Assembly: GCA_963082875.1 (NCBI GenBank) | Contig: OY720098.1 | Location: 4,650,001-4,714,000 of the forward strand | From: Corella eumyota | Lineage: Eukaryota; Chordata; Ascidiacea; Phlebobranchia; Corellidae | Reading direction: 5' to 3' | Length of the DNA stretch: 64,000 nt | Part shown: in pieces, positions 11,801 through 23,400 of the stretch | Numbering within the stretch: position 1 is the first letter of the stretch | Layout: each line of letters starts with the position of its first letter | Notes under the pieces: model-generated | What the model saw: the letters and a program-made list of their open reading frames with translations, nothing else | Told to the model about the DNA's origin: nothing | Databases searched by the model: none | Program-made: the position numbers and the translations under genes

Positions 11801-14800
11801 ACAGGTTGTAACATTCACACATATTTTGGTTCCGTTTCCGAAACAAGCAAAGGAATTATTTGTGGCTCCAGTCACAAACTGGCTTGCATTTATAACTTTT
11901 GGGTAAGCTTCAAGTTGTGATGTTACATGGATGGTGGACCGGGTTAGTAAAACTAAAGCCTTGCCATTGCCAGGGGCACCAACTACCATATCTGTACAAA
12001 AAATTTATTATTAAAACACTATTCTTGCCCAAACAAAAATACTTGTTTAAAAGAGAGTCTACTTTACCTTTATATCCATTGCCGTCCACATCTAAACCAG
12101 CACTGATTGAAAAACCAAAGAAAACAGGAGGTTTTTTCCTCTGGGTTGCTGTAATAACTTGCGTTGGTTCTCTAGTAATTCCTATATCTGGCCTTCCATT
12201 GTACACATATACAGCTCCTTATATTATAAAAATAGAAAATGACAGTTTTGTAATTTTTTTGATTTATGAAGTTACAAAAATAATACTATATGACTTGCCT
12301 ATGCCACTTGCAGTTGATGGAGCCCCTATTACAATATCATTGTATCCATCCATATTCATATCACCAGGTGAAGCCATAGAGAAACCAAACCTTGCTCCTA
12401 ACTTATTTAAACCACCTAAAACAACTAGTTGAGGCCTATTGACTGTGTTGTTTGCAGTTACAGCTAAATAAAATAAAAGTTTTAAATTAGAAGGATATTG
12501 TTATAACGGAATAAAAGTGATTCAAATTTTTCACTTAAATTTAGTTGGCAATTAAAATCATTGTATAAAATATTTCTATAAAAATAAACAAAAATATTCA
12601 TAAACATACATGACAAATAAACAAACACTCTTCCCTCATCCTCATGTGAGTCCATCCATAACGGGGCACCAATAAACAAGTCATCAATTCCATCATTGTT
12701 AACATCCGTTGAACTTAAGCTGTATCCATAATAACTTCCCATTTGGCTGCTACTGTAATACTTTGCTATATTTTGATCACTGTTCGGGTCTACAAATGTC
12801 AGGGTTTTTATTGGAATTTACAGAACAAATTAACAAATGGTGGATTTAGTTTTATTTGTTAAATTAAATTAGATTTGGTTTTATTTGTTAACAAAAGTAA
12901 AGTTATTTTTTGTAATTTATATTTTATACAAGGATTTAAACTTGTTATTAAGTGTGCACCTGTTTTATTTGCTGTTGTAATAATAAAAACACTTCCTGAA
13001 CTCTTGGCTCGAGGAGCTCCAATAACTAAATCAGTTCGACCAACCTCAAGAAATATTCCTGACGTCAATGAGTATCTAAATATGTTCAAAATTGTTTATT
13101 TCTTATGATTAGTTTATAAAACTAAGCTTTTAATTTTTTTTACCCAAAATATGCATAAGCTTCCAACTCCAATTTGACTTTATCTTTTTGTTGGGGTGTT
13201 GATCTTTTAACTCTTTGTTTTTCGCTTATACTGCGCTTGTGAAGGATTTTTTCTTGACCATTTATTTCACCTGAACCTTCCGAAAAATCTTGTGCAGTTT
13301 GATTATTATTTAATTCAATAGAGCTGCTAGTCGGATTAACTATCTCTTGTTTGTCTGCTGTTGACTCTTGTGTTAGATAAATAAACGTTGTAGTTTTATC
13401 CAACAAATTAACTGCAGAAGTTTTAACTGATTTTACAGAAGTTTCTATTTGGGAAGCTTTGGTTGGACCGATTTGAAAATCTGTTGTAAATTGTGTTATG
13501 ACATCAAACCAAGTAGTTTTGTCCAAATCAGTGGTGCCTCTACGTTTTCTGCTTGAAGAGTCAGCTGTTGGTAAAACAGTTAAATTAACATTACTATTTT
13601 CAGTTTGATTCATAGGTAGTATCACAGACATGTTTGTTAAATTCTTCTGATCATGAACATAACTTGAAGTTGGTTGTGGTGATGATAAATTTGCACCTTG
13701 TGTAACATTTTTAATGCTGTTTCTACTGGAAGCTATAGTTGGATCAATCTTTATATGTGTGGTAGCATTTTCTGTAAACATGCTTTTATGGTAAACGTAT
13801 TCAGTTAAGTTGGAAGCCACAATTACTATATCATCGATGGTATCATTTGTGTTTTCACTGTCTAAATCTAGCTCGAACAGTTCTCCTGAAACATGAAGTA
13901 AACTTCCAAATGAGGTGAGAACAGGTGGCCCAAAAACAGGGTTGTCAGGTTTTGAAGTCAACTTTGGTGTATAGGAGGCATAACCTCCTGACCAATCATC
14001 TAAACCTGGCAATCCTATAATAGTCTTGTTTCCCCAATATCCAGAACTGAATCCAGCTTGACTTTGTTCAGTAGTGTAGGTTTTTCCTGTGGAAATGTAT
14101 TATTTAATATTAGGAATAATTTTCACCAATTAGCATAAGCAACAAACACATTATTCAGGTAAAACATGCACTTAATTGAAACAACAGCATAAATCTTTAA
14201 AACCTTACCTTGGCTTTCTAGAGATGTAATACTTTCTTGAAGTTGGTTTCTAATACCTTCCAAGGCAGCGTAGTCATCAGTTTGAAATACATAATTAGGA
14301 TCAGATGATATTGCCTCTAATTCACTTAGCTTTGCTTTACCGACTCCAATAGCAAAAAGGGTTATGCCTTAAAGTTAATTTCTTGTTTAAAAAAAAAGAC
14401 AATTATAAAAAATAATTTTTTAATTAGGCTACGTTGAAAATAATATGTTTACATTGCAAATTTATATACTTATCAAAAAGGATAAAAATTCATAAGTTTA
14501 GCAAACTATGCTGGATTCACGAACTGACCACTCTCTTTTGCTCTGTTAGCTGGTTCAACCACATCATCTTGTGATTTTCCATCTGTAAGAACAACCACCA
14601 CTTGCTTTGCTTCTGGTCTCATGCCGTGTTCAACAGTAAACATGTCTTGTGTAAGAAAATGGATTGCTGGGAAATACAAAACTAATATTAGAATTCAAAT
14701 TAAAAAAAGAAAACAATTAAACGAATATAAATTTGAACAAACTAACAACACAATACACCATTTTAAAACACTTTTATATTTACCTTTCCCTGTTGCAGTA

Positions 14801-17800
14801 TTCCCACGACGGTAAACAATATTTTTAACCCCGTCTCTCAAATTATCAACTCTGTCATATTTATTTAAATAAAATGACACATTGGGGGCGGAACTATACA
14901 CAGCAATACCCACCTTCATAAATATATATTTTTTAGATTAAGGATATAAAAAAATTTGAGTAAAACATATTAAATTTTTGACACAATTTTAGTTAAGTTT
15001 GGATTGTTATGCAATTTTTGGTTTTAATTAGTAAAGGTTGTTTGCACTTTTAATTGCTCATGTTTGGAAACAAATCAAGATTAGTATTATAAATAGATTT
15101 AATTTTGGAATTAAAGTACCAGGTTTCCTGAATTTGTACAAAAAAATTGAAACAATTTAAAATATTGTTGGCTAAAATTCTTTAAAAATGGGCGCTATAG
15201 CATGAGATCAGTGGGGGTTATATATGTTTATTGTAGACTACTACATACTTGAGTATATAATGGCCCAATTGGAAGGGTGGTTATAATATTTCGAAGCCAT
15301 AATTTTACTTGGTTGAAATCAGTGTCAAGTACACTGTCACTGCCATCAACCAAAAAGATTAAATCAAGAAGCCCTGCATTGCATATCTATTTAAAAGCAA
15401 AAATAAAAAAGTAATCTTTTTGTTACTGAAAATAAATACTTTTAATAAAAAAAATATTGGGGCCCCTATACAAGTTGCATTTTTACCTGTTTGGCCACTT
15501 ACTAGTAAATTCCATTTTGTAATATGGTTATGATAAAAAAAGCTAGTAATTTTCCTGCACACCACAAATGGTAGTTTTTAATGTTCTAGGTTGTATATTG
15601 GTCATATATAATTTATATTTCAAGCTGCCTTGTGTGTGTTAAAGACAAACACATAAAGAATATGTCAAGTACTTGTTTTCTACTTGGGAGTAACAGGGTC
15701 ATATTTTCTGCATCTAAATCAGGTGTGAGAAGGTAACACATTCCAGAAACTTGTATTTGGCCACTGCAATTAAACTTCCAATTCGGATCACATGAAAGAA
15801 TATCACCTACATAAAAATTTTAATTAAAATTAAAATCATGTAAAATTGCACATCCTTAGAAAAATCAAGTTACAAAAATATCTTCTTACATATTATTATT
15901 AAAATTTTAATCACAAAAATAAAAACAAATTAACCTGTCTGTGGATTTTTTGCCAGACTATTTCCTATAGATCCCCCTGGAATAGACATATCTTCTGGAC
16001 ACTGTCTATCATAAAGTTTAATATCATCCAAGGCTATGTCAGATGTATAATCAATACCTCGAATTCCTTCAAACATAATCTAAAAATAAATTACGTTTAG
16101 GTTATTGTCTTTCAATTGATATTTTTTACTTTACAAAATGTTTTCTTAGTGTTAGCTTAGTAAGGTGTTAAAGTCGCCATAACTGCTAAGAACTTTTGCT
16201 GAGCAAGCACTTAATCAGCAGCTTAAATGTTTGGTAATTATAAACAATATTATCCAAAAATGCCAAATGCAACTCAAGACTGGGCATCGAAAGTTAAGAT
16301 ATATAAAAAAAGTATTTAAATGTTGAACTGTAAAATATATATTCATTGTAATATATAAATAAAAAATAAAATAAAAAAACTTTAACCTGATAAGGGTAGT
16401 TAGATATTATAGTGACATATCCCTCCATCCAACTATTTCCTCGCTCTCCATCTTTATTCCAAACATTTTGCAAACCAATCTCTTTGGTGTAAGAATACAC
16501 ATTTAAAGTTCCAATGGTTGCACCATACATATGGTACCAAAACCTTTACACAAAATATAGAAGGTTGTATTAAACATTAAGATACTTTTGGTAGTATTAG
16601 GTCACATGATACATAAAAAAAAAACACAAGTAAATAAATAATTCCTTGATTGCTGTTAGTAATTTTTTCTAATAAATATTAAATATGATATATTTTTTTG
16701 TTATCTATCCTCTACAGTATAGTATAAGCTGCAATACAAACCTTAAGCAAGAACCTGAAGTGCCAGCAAATGTGGGTGTGTATAACATTGCCAAATCTCC
16801 AAAATTTAAATTGGTTGGTGATGCTTCAGTATACATATAATGCCCTCGTTTACGATTAGAAACATCTTATAAGAAGTAAATAATATCATAAGCAGAAATT
16901 AAAAAAAGGCAAGCCTTGCATATTATAAGGGGCAGCTAAATAGTCCATTGTTTTTAATTTAATCTTGATGTTAGTGTTTAAATTTTTATTTATTAAAAAA
17001 TTTGAAGAATTTCGATAAACACCATTTTTATTTAGTTTTTATTCTGTTATGGTACAACGTAGAAATCTTTTTAAAAAGTTTATATTGCTAATGCCATGTT
17101 GGTTATTATAATCTTGCTCAAGACAAACAATTGTGTTTACCTTTATAGGTATGATCAAATGGAGGACCAGTGTCTTCTGTTGGGGTCGGTCCACTATGCA
17201 ATGTCCAATTAAAATCATCATTAACTGATTGTTTTAAGGTACAATTTTCAAAATCACATGAATAAAGAAGACCTAAAAGACATTTAGAACCTTAAAAATT
17301 GTCAAACTGTCAATGAAAACTTAAGTAGTATCACACTGTTTTACCTAATGGTATTTCGCTCACATCCAAGCTTAACTGGTTACATTTCCGGGTTTTTGTC
17401 ACTTTTTTTGCGCCAGTTTTTTGTAAAAGACAAGTAAATATTGCTCCATTTTGTTCGACCTTTTTACTATTTGAATTTTGTCCTACGATCTCTTTTTGTT
17501 TCGGAGCACCGACTATTAACCTGTAATGAAAAATTAACATAAGTTTTAGTTGTCAAAAAAAACAGTTAGACAATATAAATTTAAATAACATAACAATATA
17601 AATTTAGTTTCATGTGTTTAAAACAAACACAAATTCAAAATATTGTACTGACGTATATATAGTCAAAAAAAAACATAATTTGAATCAGTAAAATTTATAT
17701 ATCTGGGTTTGGTGACCAAGCTATAACATACTTAATATTTTTATGTTAACATTAATATTTGTCAGTTTGTGGCATGTTTTAAATCTTTAAATTAATTTTG

Positions 17801-18634
17801 TCATTTTTTCCCGTCGCATTATTGTAATATTTAATATATATCTTATTATTCATCAATGCACGAAAAACCAAAATAAAAAAATAGCAAAGGATGGAGTATT
17901 TAATTTGTTTTCATAATCAATTTTTTTATAAATAATGACAACTTGACAAATTGACCAATGTTGTAGGTAAGTAATTAGGGGATTTTCCAATTTTAACTAC
18001 CTTCCATAGACATTCGAAAAAAATAGAGATATTAAACGTAGCTTTTATCAGTTTAGTTTCTCACAGGAATTTTTAAGAAAAAAAATTGAAAAAATGAATC
18101 ATCGGAAATTTGGTCACAGCAAATAAGGAAGTACATTTTATAATTAAAACTATAATTAAAAAAGTAATAAGAAAAGCATTACTTTTTTTAAAAAAATGTG
18201 CGCTTTATACTTCAATTGTGGTAAAGTTAAGTAAGAACTAATTTTAGCCTTTTTAACGTTAAACGTCACTAAGTGACTGCTTGGCTTGTTGACATGCAAA
18301 TTATAGAGCTGTTCGAAATGCATAAATCAAAAACAAAATATTTCCGTCAAATTAAAGTGAAATGGTTGTCGAAAGTTTAAGTTAATACACATTTTAAATG
18401 GTTAGCGTCATTTTTGTTTGTTAAATTTTTTGCCTCTTTGCAAGAACACCATAAATAAAATACGTACCATTTTCCCTTGGAATTTTGATGCAAATTAACA
18501 GAATAACCAAACTCGTTGCCTCTCTGTTCCGATACGAAGACCAATGATTTTGTTAAATCTTGCACATTAAATGACACTACAAGTTGTAGGTTGAATAAAG
18601 CTCCAAAATAAACAAACCAAATCCCGTTTGTCAT
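8828..18634 (-). CDS. Integrin alpha chain with MAM domain, alpha-I (VWA) domain and long Ser/Thr/Asn-rich insert
   Basis: Twenty-nine minus-strand exons: 18634-18468, 17520-17345, 17272-17141, 16865-16742, 16543-16387, 16079-15935, 15806-15673, 15386-15249, 14913-14784, 14666-14529, 14367-14209, 14086-13144, 13075-12960, 12789-12610, 12463-12299, 12217-12068, 11991-11764, 11701-11568, 11493-11368, 11235-10996, 10936-10760, 10640-10498, 10330-10189, 10108-10025, 9947-9821, 9674-9568, 9436-9329, 9260-9123, 9016-8828. They sum to 5,097 nt, 1,698 aa. Integrins are alpha/beta adhesion receptors. Order: signal peptide; first FG-GAP blade (LIVGAPKQK); MAM domain about residues 118-285; return to propeller ([15 protein letters not shown]); alpha-I domain about 346-530 with MIDAS parts DGSDS, GNTATGK and LTDGK; Ser/Thr/Asn-rich insert about 565-835; FG-GAP blades with calcium loops [27 protein letters not shown]; leg domains; one transmembrane helix; tail GFFKSKYKQ. 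One GC-AG intron lies between exons 15 and 16. Known alpha chains run about 1,000-1,200 aa, so this one is enlarged. Confidence 0.93.
13144..14086 (-). other. Oversized integrin exon 12: mucin-like insert with multibasic sites
   Basis: This 943-nt exon is far larger than every other exon of the gene (84-240 nt). It begins with the normal propeller segment [19 protein letters not shown] and ends at the next blade (AYAYFG, continuing YSLTSG in exon 13). In human I-domain integrins this link is only about 30 residues; here roughly 270 intervene. The insert is rich in Ser, Thr, Asn and Gln and has about ten N-glycosylation sequons (NDT, NLT, NAT, NVT, NLS, NMS, NQT and others). Three basic clusters look like proprotein-convertase sites: [15 protein letters not shown] and [10 protein letters not shown] processed or heavily glycosylated loop on the ligand-binding head is the likely reading; cleavage itself is inference. 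Confidence 0.8.
14209..15386 (-). other. Alpha-I (VWA) domain exons
   Basis: Exons 8-11 encode [14 protein letters not shown], a Rossmann-type strand carrying the DxSxS MIDAS, then [15 protein letters not shown], the second MIDAS Thr region [23 protein letters not shown] with the MIDAS Asp, and [12 protein letters not shown]. All metal-coordinating positions are present, so divalent-cation ligand binding should be possible. The domain sits between propeller blades 2 and 3 as in vertebrate I-domain integrins. Ligand class cannot be read from the sequence. Confidence 0.92.
15935..17272 (-). other. MAM domain exons within the integrin alpha gene
   Basis: Exons 3-6 (17272-17141, 16865-16742, 16543-16387, 16079-15935) encode a recognisable MAM domain: [18 protein letters not shown], then HTYK...[50 protein letters not shown], and closing IMFEGIRG...[13 protein letters not shown] domains are extracellular adhesion/dimerisation modules, as in meprins, neuropilins and receptor protein tyrosine phosphatases. 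The exons read in frame with the integrin on both sides. The four exons total 558 nt (186 codons) and are bounded by phase-1 introns, so removing them keeps the frame. The last about 20 codons of exon 6 look more like integrin blade-2 sequence than MAM, so the module boundary is not exactly an exon boundary. Confidence 0.88.
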
Positions 18635-20495
18635 ATTTTCATTTTAATTTAACTTGTTCCTAAAGTATAAAAAACTTTCTTGTTTAGATAATTACTCGTA
18701 AAATACTTTTTTTTGTTTAGATACATTTCAAGACAATATTTATCAATAAATTATAATCTTATTTTATTTAAATGCTCATTATTAAATTTTAGAAGCCATT
18801 TATTTAAATGCAGGGCATATTTTTTCAATGCGTTTTCTGCCCACACAATAAAACTAAAATAATATACGGGATTGTGTTATATAATTAGAATATTGCGGTA
18901 GTGCATTAGTATTCATAGTATTCACTGGTCTACCTTAAAAACATACGTTTAACACATTTTTGCTTTGTATAAACCGAACAAAAAAACGTTATTTTTACTA
19001 ATACCCTATGCTTGCATGCAACAAACACAATATTTACTATGCTTGTTTTAATAAACTTTCCCTTTTTTATTTTAACACATATCCTGATAACAAATAAACA
19101 AATCATGCCCTCTGATTAATTATCTTATTGATCATTTTTGCGCAAATAAAAAATACTTGTTTTGTGCATAATAAAATATATATTATCTATATTAGGCTAT
19201 GCCAATATTTATCCATACGTATAGTGGCTTCTCTAGTTTGCATCGCCGCACTTTACTGCTGGTGTCAGTTTTCTAATATGTTTCCTTTAATTAATCAAAA
19301 AGGCTTTTTAAGTTGATGTGAAAACGCTTTACAATCCGTTATGAACTGCCTATTAGCTAAGTCAACTGTATGCGTCAAATAACGAAAACAAAATTAATAC
19401 CTATCATAATATGAAATTTATACGATGTTAAAATACTCAGGAGATTTACTTTTAAAATTTAATTGTGTCTAGTTGGTTTTGCTTACGTCTGGTAGGCTAA
19501 ATGTATACATAGTCTTAACTAAACAAGCTTAAACCACTACATTACTTTTTATATTTTTATTTTATGTTTAAAAACCATTTTCTGCAACATTAAAAAAGCT
19601 AATATTTATATGTTAGGTACGTCAATAGAGAAGAACTTTTTATTTCTTGAGATTTTTTCACCTATAATACGTATATGTGACATTGTTTTGAAATCCGGAA
19701 GTCGTTTGGCACAATATAGGCACTGCGAAAGGAAGCGAAATGTCTAGAAATTCGACGAGAATGTAATTTTAGGTCATTTATTGGACTGTTACCATGCTAC
19801 GCATTGTTTACTTGCGTAATTTTCAATACAAGTGTCGCGTTTGCAAAATGCCAAACATTATATACACCTGTAGATCATAAACTACCCTTCTTGTCATTTT
19901 TGCTTAACACAAAACCTAATAAGAGACATCTCAGCCTACGTCGTTACCTAACGTCATCGTTCCTAAACTGAGTTGTTATACAACAAATAAAAAAAAATTA
20001 AAAAAATTGTTTGCTTGTTTACCCTCGAGTATTTTAATAGAAAACAGCTACTCAACTTGTACTTTCGTTAAAGCAACAGAACCTGCATAGACAATTTTTC
20101 GAAATAAACGAATGTGCTGTTATTGTTTTTTTTTTGAAATAATGGCTCTGTTACACTGTTATTAATATTTATTTATGTGTAGATTTATTTTAGGAATTTC
20201 GTTAAAGTCAAAGTTAGATTAAAAAAAATAAATCTGCCCAAGATAAAATAATATAATTATTGATTATACCCTAAAAAAGGTTGACAAAACAATGTTTTTT
20301 TAAACTATTAACAATAAGATTGTAGAATTCAAAAAAATAAAGAAGAATCTTTTTAGGTGTTTACCGCTTGAAATAATAAGATATGGTTGAACAATTTCAC
20401 GTTTTAGTGAAGTGCACAAAAAATAATTTAAGTTTTTTCTAAACAGCTAAATATTTTTGATTTTAACATTTTTTTGATTTATATTATCTAAGAGA
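18635..20495. promoter_or_regulatory. Divergent intergenic region upstream of integrin alpha and ANAPC2
   Basis: 1.86 kb between divergent start codons should contain both promoters. It is AT-rich with no coding frame that resembles a protein I know, no tRNA-like box pair and no obvious repeat. Individual factor sites cannot be called reliably by eye. Confidence 0.45.
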
Positions 20496-23400
20496 ATGAA
20501 GCAGTTACCACAGGATCCAGACCAATTAATTTTGGAAATGAAAGAATCGAACACGCTTGATTTGTATGAGGATTTTATATTGTTTTTCTTCGGCAAAACG
20601 TTACAGGTAAAAATGCAAATTATAAAACCTGAGTCTGTGTAAGTAGGTTCGTATATTATAAAGAAAAAGTATCATAAATGAAAAATGTATGGCAATTTTT
20701 ATCTTTTTAAATTTCAGAATGAAATAATTCCAGAATTTTTTAATGAAACAGTTGAACTCACAATCAATAATTTGGTTAGAGCTTTTAAAAAACTATATGA
20801 CACTGTTTGTTGGTGGGTGTTTTATCAACTTTATTTCAATTTTCTACATTAAAAAAATGTTTTTATATTATTAAATAGGCTATGTTTATTTACAAATTTA
20901 ACAACAAAGTGATATTTTAGGTATAATAGTTATGTTTCAAACTGGCCCAATTGTCACAATTTACAAGAAAAAATAATTCAGAAATTAAAGTCTATTTTGA
21001 ACTGGAGTTATCAAAAAAATGCTTCTAAGTCTATGGAAAAACTCTTTTCCTATTCTTTCCAGGTTTGATATTTCAAAATAACTTGGAAAAAAAAAATTTT
21101 TTTTTATCTTTAGAAAAGTAAATAAAACAATATTTTGTCTCTATTACTCTTATGGAGTTAGTTAAAAAAATTTTAAATAAATTTTTTCTACATAGTACAA
21201 GATGTGGCAGAATTCTTGGAAAGTCACGGATGAAATGGAGAGTATGGAAGAGGGGGGAGAAGTGAAGGAAAAGGAAGAATTTATTTTGTTTTATGACAAC
21301 AACGGTGTACATTGTCAGGAGAATATGGAAAAATTAAATGCCGAAACTTTTAAACCTTTGGTTTCAATATGGCTGTAAGTTAAAAAAAATATTTTTTACC
21401 TAGTTAAATTACTGCTATTTTAAGTTTTGCAGTTTTTTTTTAATTGTAATAATTTAAAATACTAAAGCATATTAACGTTAATTAATAATTCTATATAGAC
21501 CCGCACTTGGCCTAATTGATGCTTTCTGCGAGAAAGCTGTTTTATCGATGCTAGAAACAGAAATTGATCGTTTTGTGGTAAAGATGTGTAAAAATGAGTT
21601 TGACCATCGATGGATTGAAAGTGGACAAGATTCAGACCTAAAAAATGTAAAAATTTCATTAAAAATATATTTTTTTTTTACTTTACATTTTTATTTTATT
21701 TTTTAACAATTATATTGTATTAGTGGTTAGCAGCACAAGTAATGCCATGGTTGCTGAATATATTTGGATCAACTTTTAAGCAAGATTTGTGGAGACAGAG
21801 GGTTGAATACATTCTTTATACATCTTACACACAACTACGCATTAGTGAAATGCTAAATATTATTACTGGTAAATAGTCTAAGACTTTTTAAGACTTACAT
21901 AGTCTATTTCAGTATGTAAAATATATATTATTTCTTAGAAAATTTGCTAATTATTAAAATGTATTTAGATTATCCTGATAGTATTCCTGTTATACAAGAT
22001 TTGAAAGTTTGTCTTAGTTACACAAGACAGAGACCTCGCTTGATCGAGTGTTTGAAAAACGATATAAAACACAGGGTTTTACATCCAGGTTATTTACACT
22101 AAACGTTATTATAGTTGTTTATTTATTTTTAATTAAAAATTTAGTAGGCTATGCTTATCTTATATTTTAATTAAATTTATAGGTTTTATATCTTTTAGTG
22201 AGCATAAAAATATATGAAATCCAATCTCACTTTTTATAAATATTAGGTGTAAGTACCCAAAATATTATCACTGTATACATAGCTGCTGTTAAGGCCTTAA
22301 GAGAGTTGGATCAAAGTGGAGTTGTTATGGAAATGGTTTTGGAACCTTGTAAAACTTATTTGACGTAAGTCCAATCAATTTTATTTAATTATTATTTTTT
22401 TAATCAAATCATCTTACTTTTTTGTTGGAAATTGTTTTACGAAAAAAATTTGTTTGATAACAAATAAATACTTGTTTATGAAGTTTTCTGATAACAAATG
22501 TTTTTAGTAAAATTTAAGAATAATTCTAAAAAACAATTTAAAAATTTTTAATTTATTTATTCTCTCTTTATTATATCCTTTTTTTTTAACCTAAACTAGT
22601 TTTATTATCGTTTCTATGAATAATAAAAATAATAGAGAGTGACTTTTATATACTAATAATAAATTGTTTTTCCTTTATACAAAAGTCAAAGAGAAGATGC
22701 AGTAAGGATGATCATGGAAGGTTTACTGGGAGATGATGGAACAAATGATCTTGCATCTGAGCTTGCAAGCAGTCAGGAGCAAAAAAATGATGCAGCTTGC
22801 TGGAGTGAAAGAAGCACGGTTAATCCGGAAGACTGGATGCCAGATCCTAGAGAAGCTGATCCAAGTAAGTGAAAATTATTTTTTTTAATTTATTTTTTTT
22901 ATGTGGAAAGATCGTCTTCACCACCTATAGATTATAATTGACCAATAATTGGTTCAACATAATTTATACTATTTATATTGGGGGTCGACTCTATGTAGTG
23001 AACCTAAGAGTTCCGATAAACTCACAATGCTGTCGGTAAAATAAGATAACATTTTTATGTGGGTCTAAAATTTAAAAATATATTAAATGTTTTCAAAAGA
23101 AATTGCTCATTTTTTTCTTTTAAATTTGTTAAATTAAATACTAAAATTATTAACTAGACAAAGCAGATAAGTCTTCAAGAACCTCTGATATTGTTACACT
23201 TTTTATTGGAATGTATGGAAGCAAAGAGAGATTTATTAAAGAATATCAGGTTGGCATATTTATTTAAATTTGAAGTTTTTTATTAAATAAATTACACAAC
23301 TTTTCTACATAGACTAACATGAAAAATAAATTCAATATTTGGCTGTTACCTGAAAAGTAACTTAAATCTTTTTTTAAACAATTTTGTTGCAGAAACTTTT

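Noticed and set aside
11899-12432. 177-codon plus-strand frame
   Set aside because: It runs antisense through integrin exons 15-17. Long antisense frames are expected opposite real coding exons.
18635-20495. Spliced-leader or operon arrangement
   Set aside because: Ciona uses spliced-leader trans-splicing and operons, but no same-strand genes here are close enough, and trans-splice acceptors cannot be told from ordinary AG sites without transcripts.
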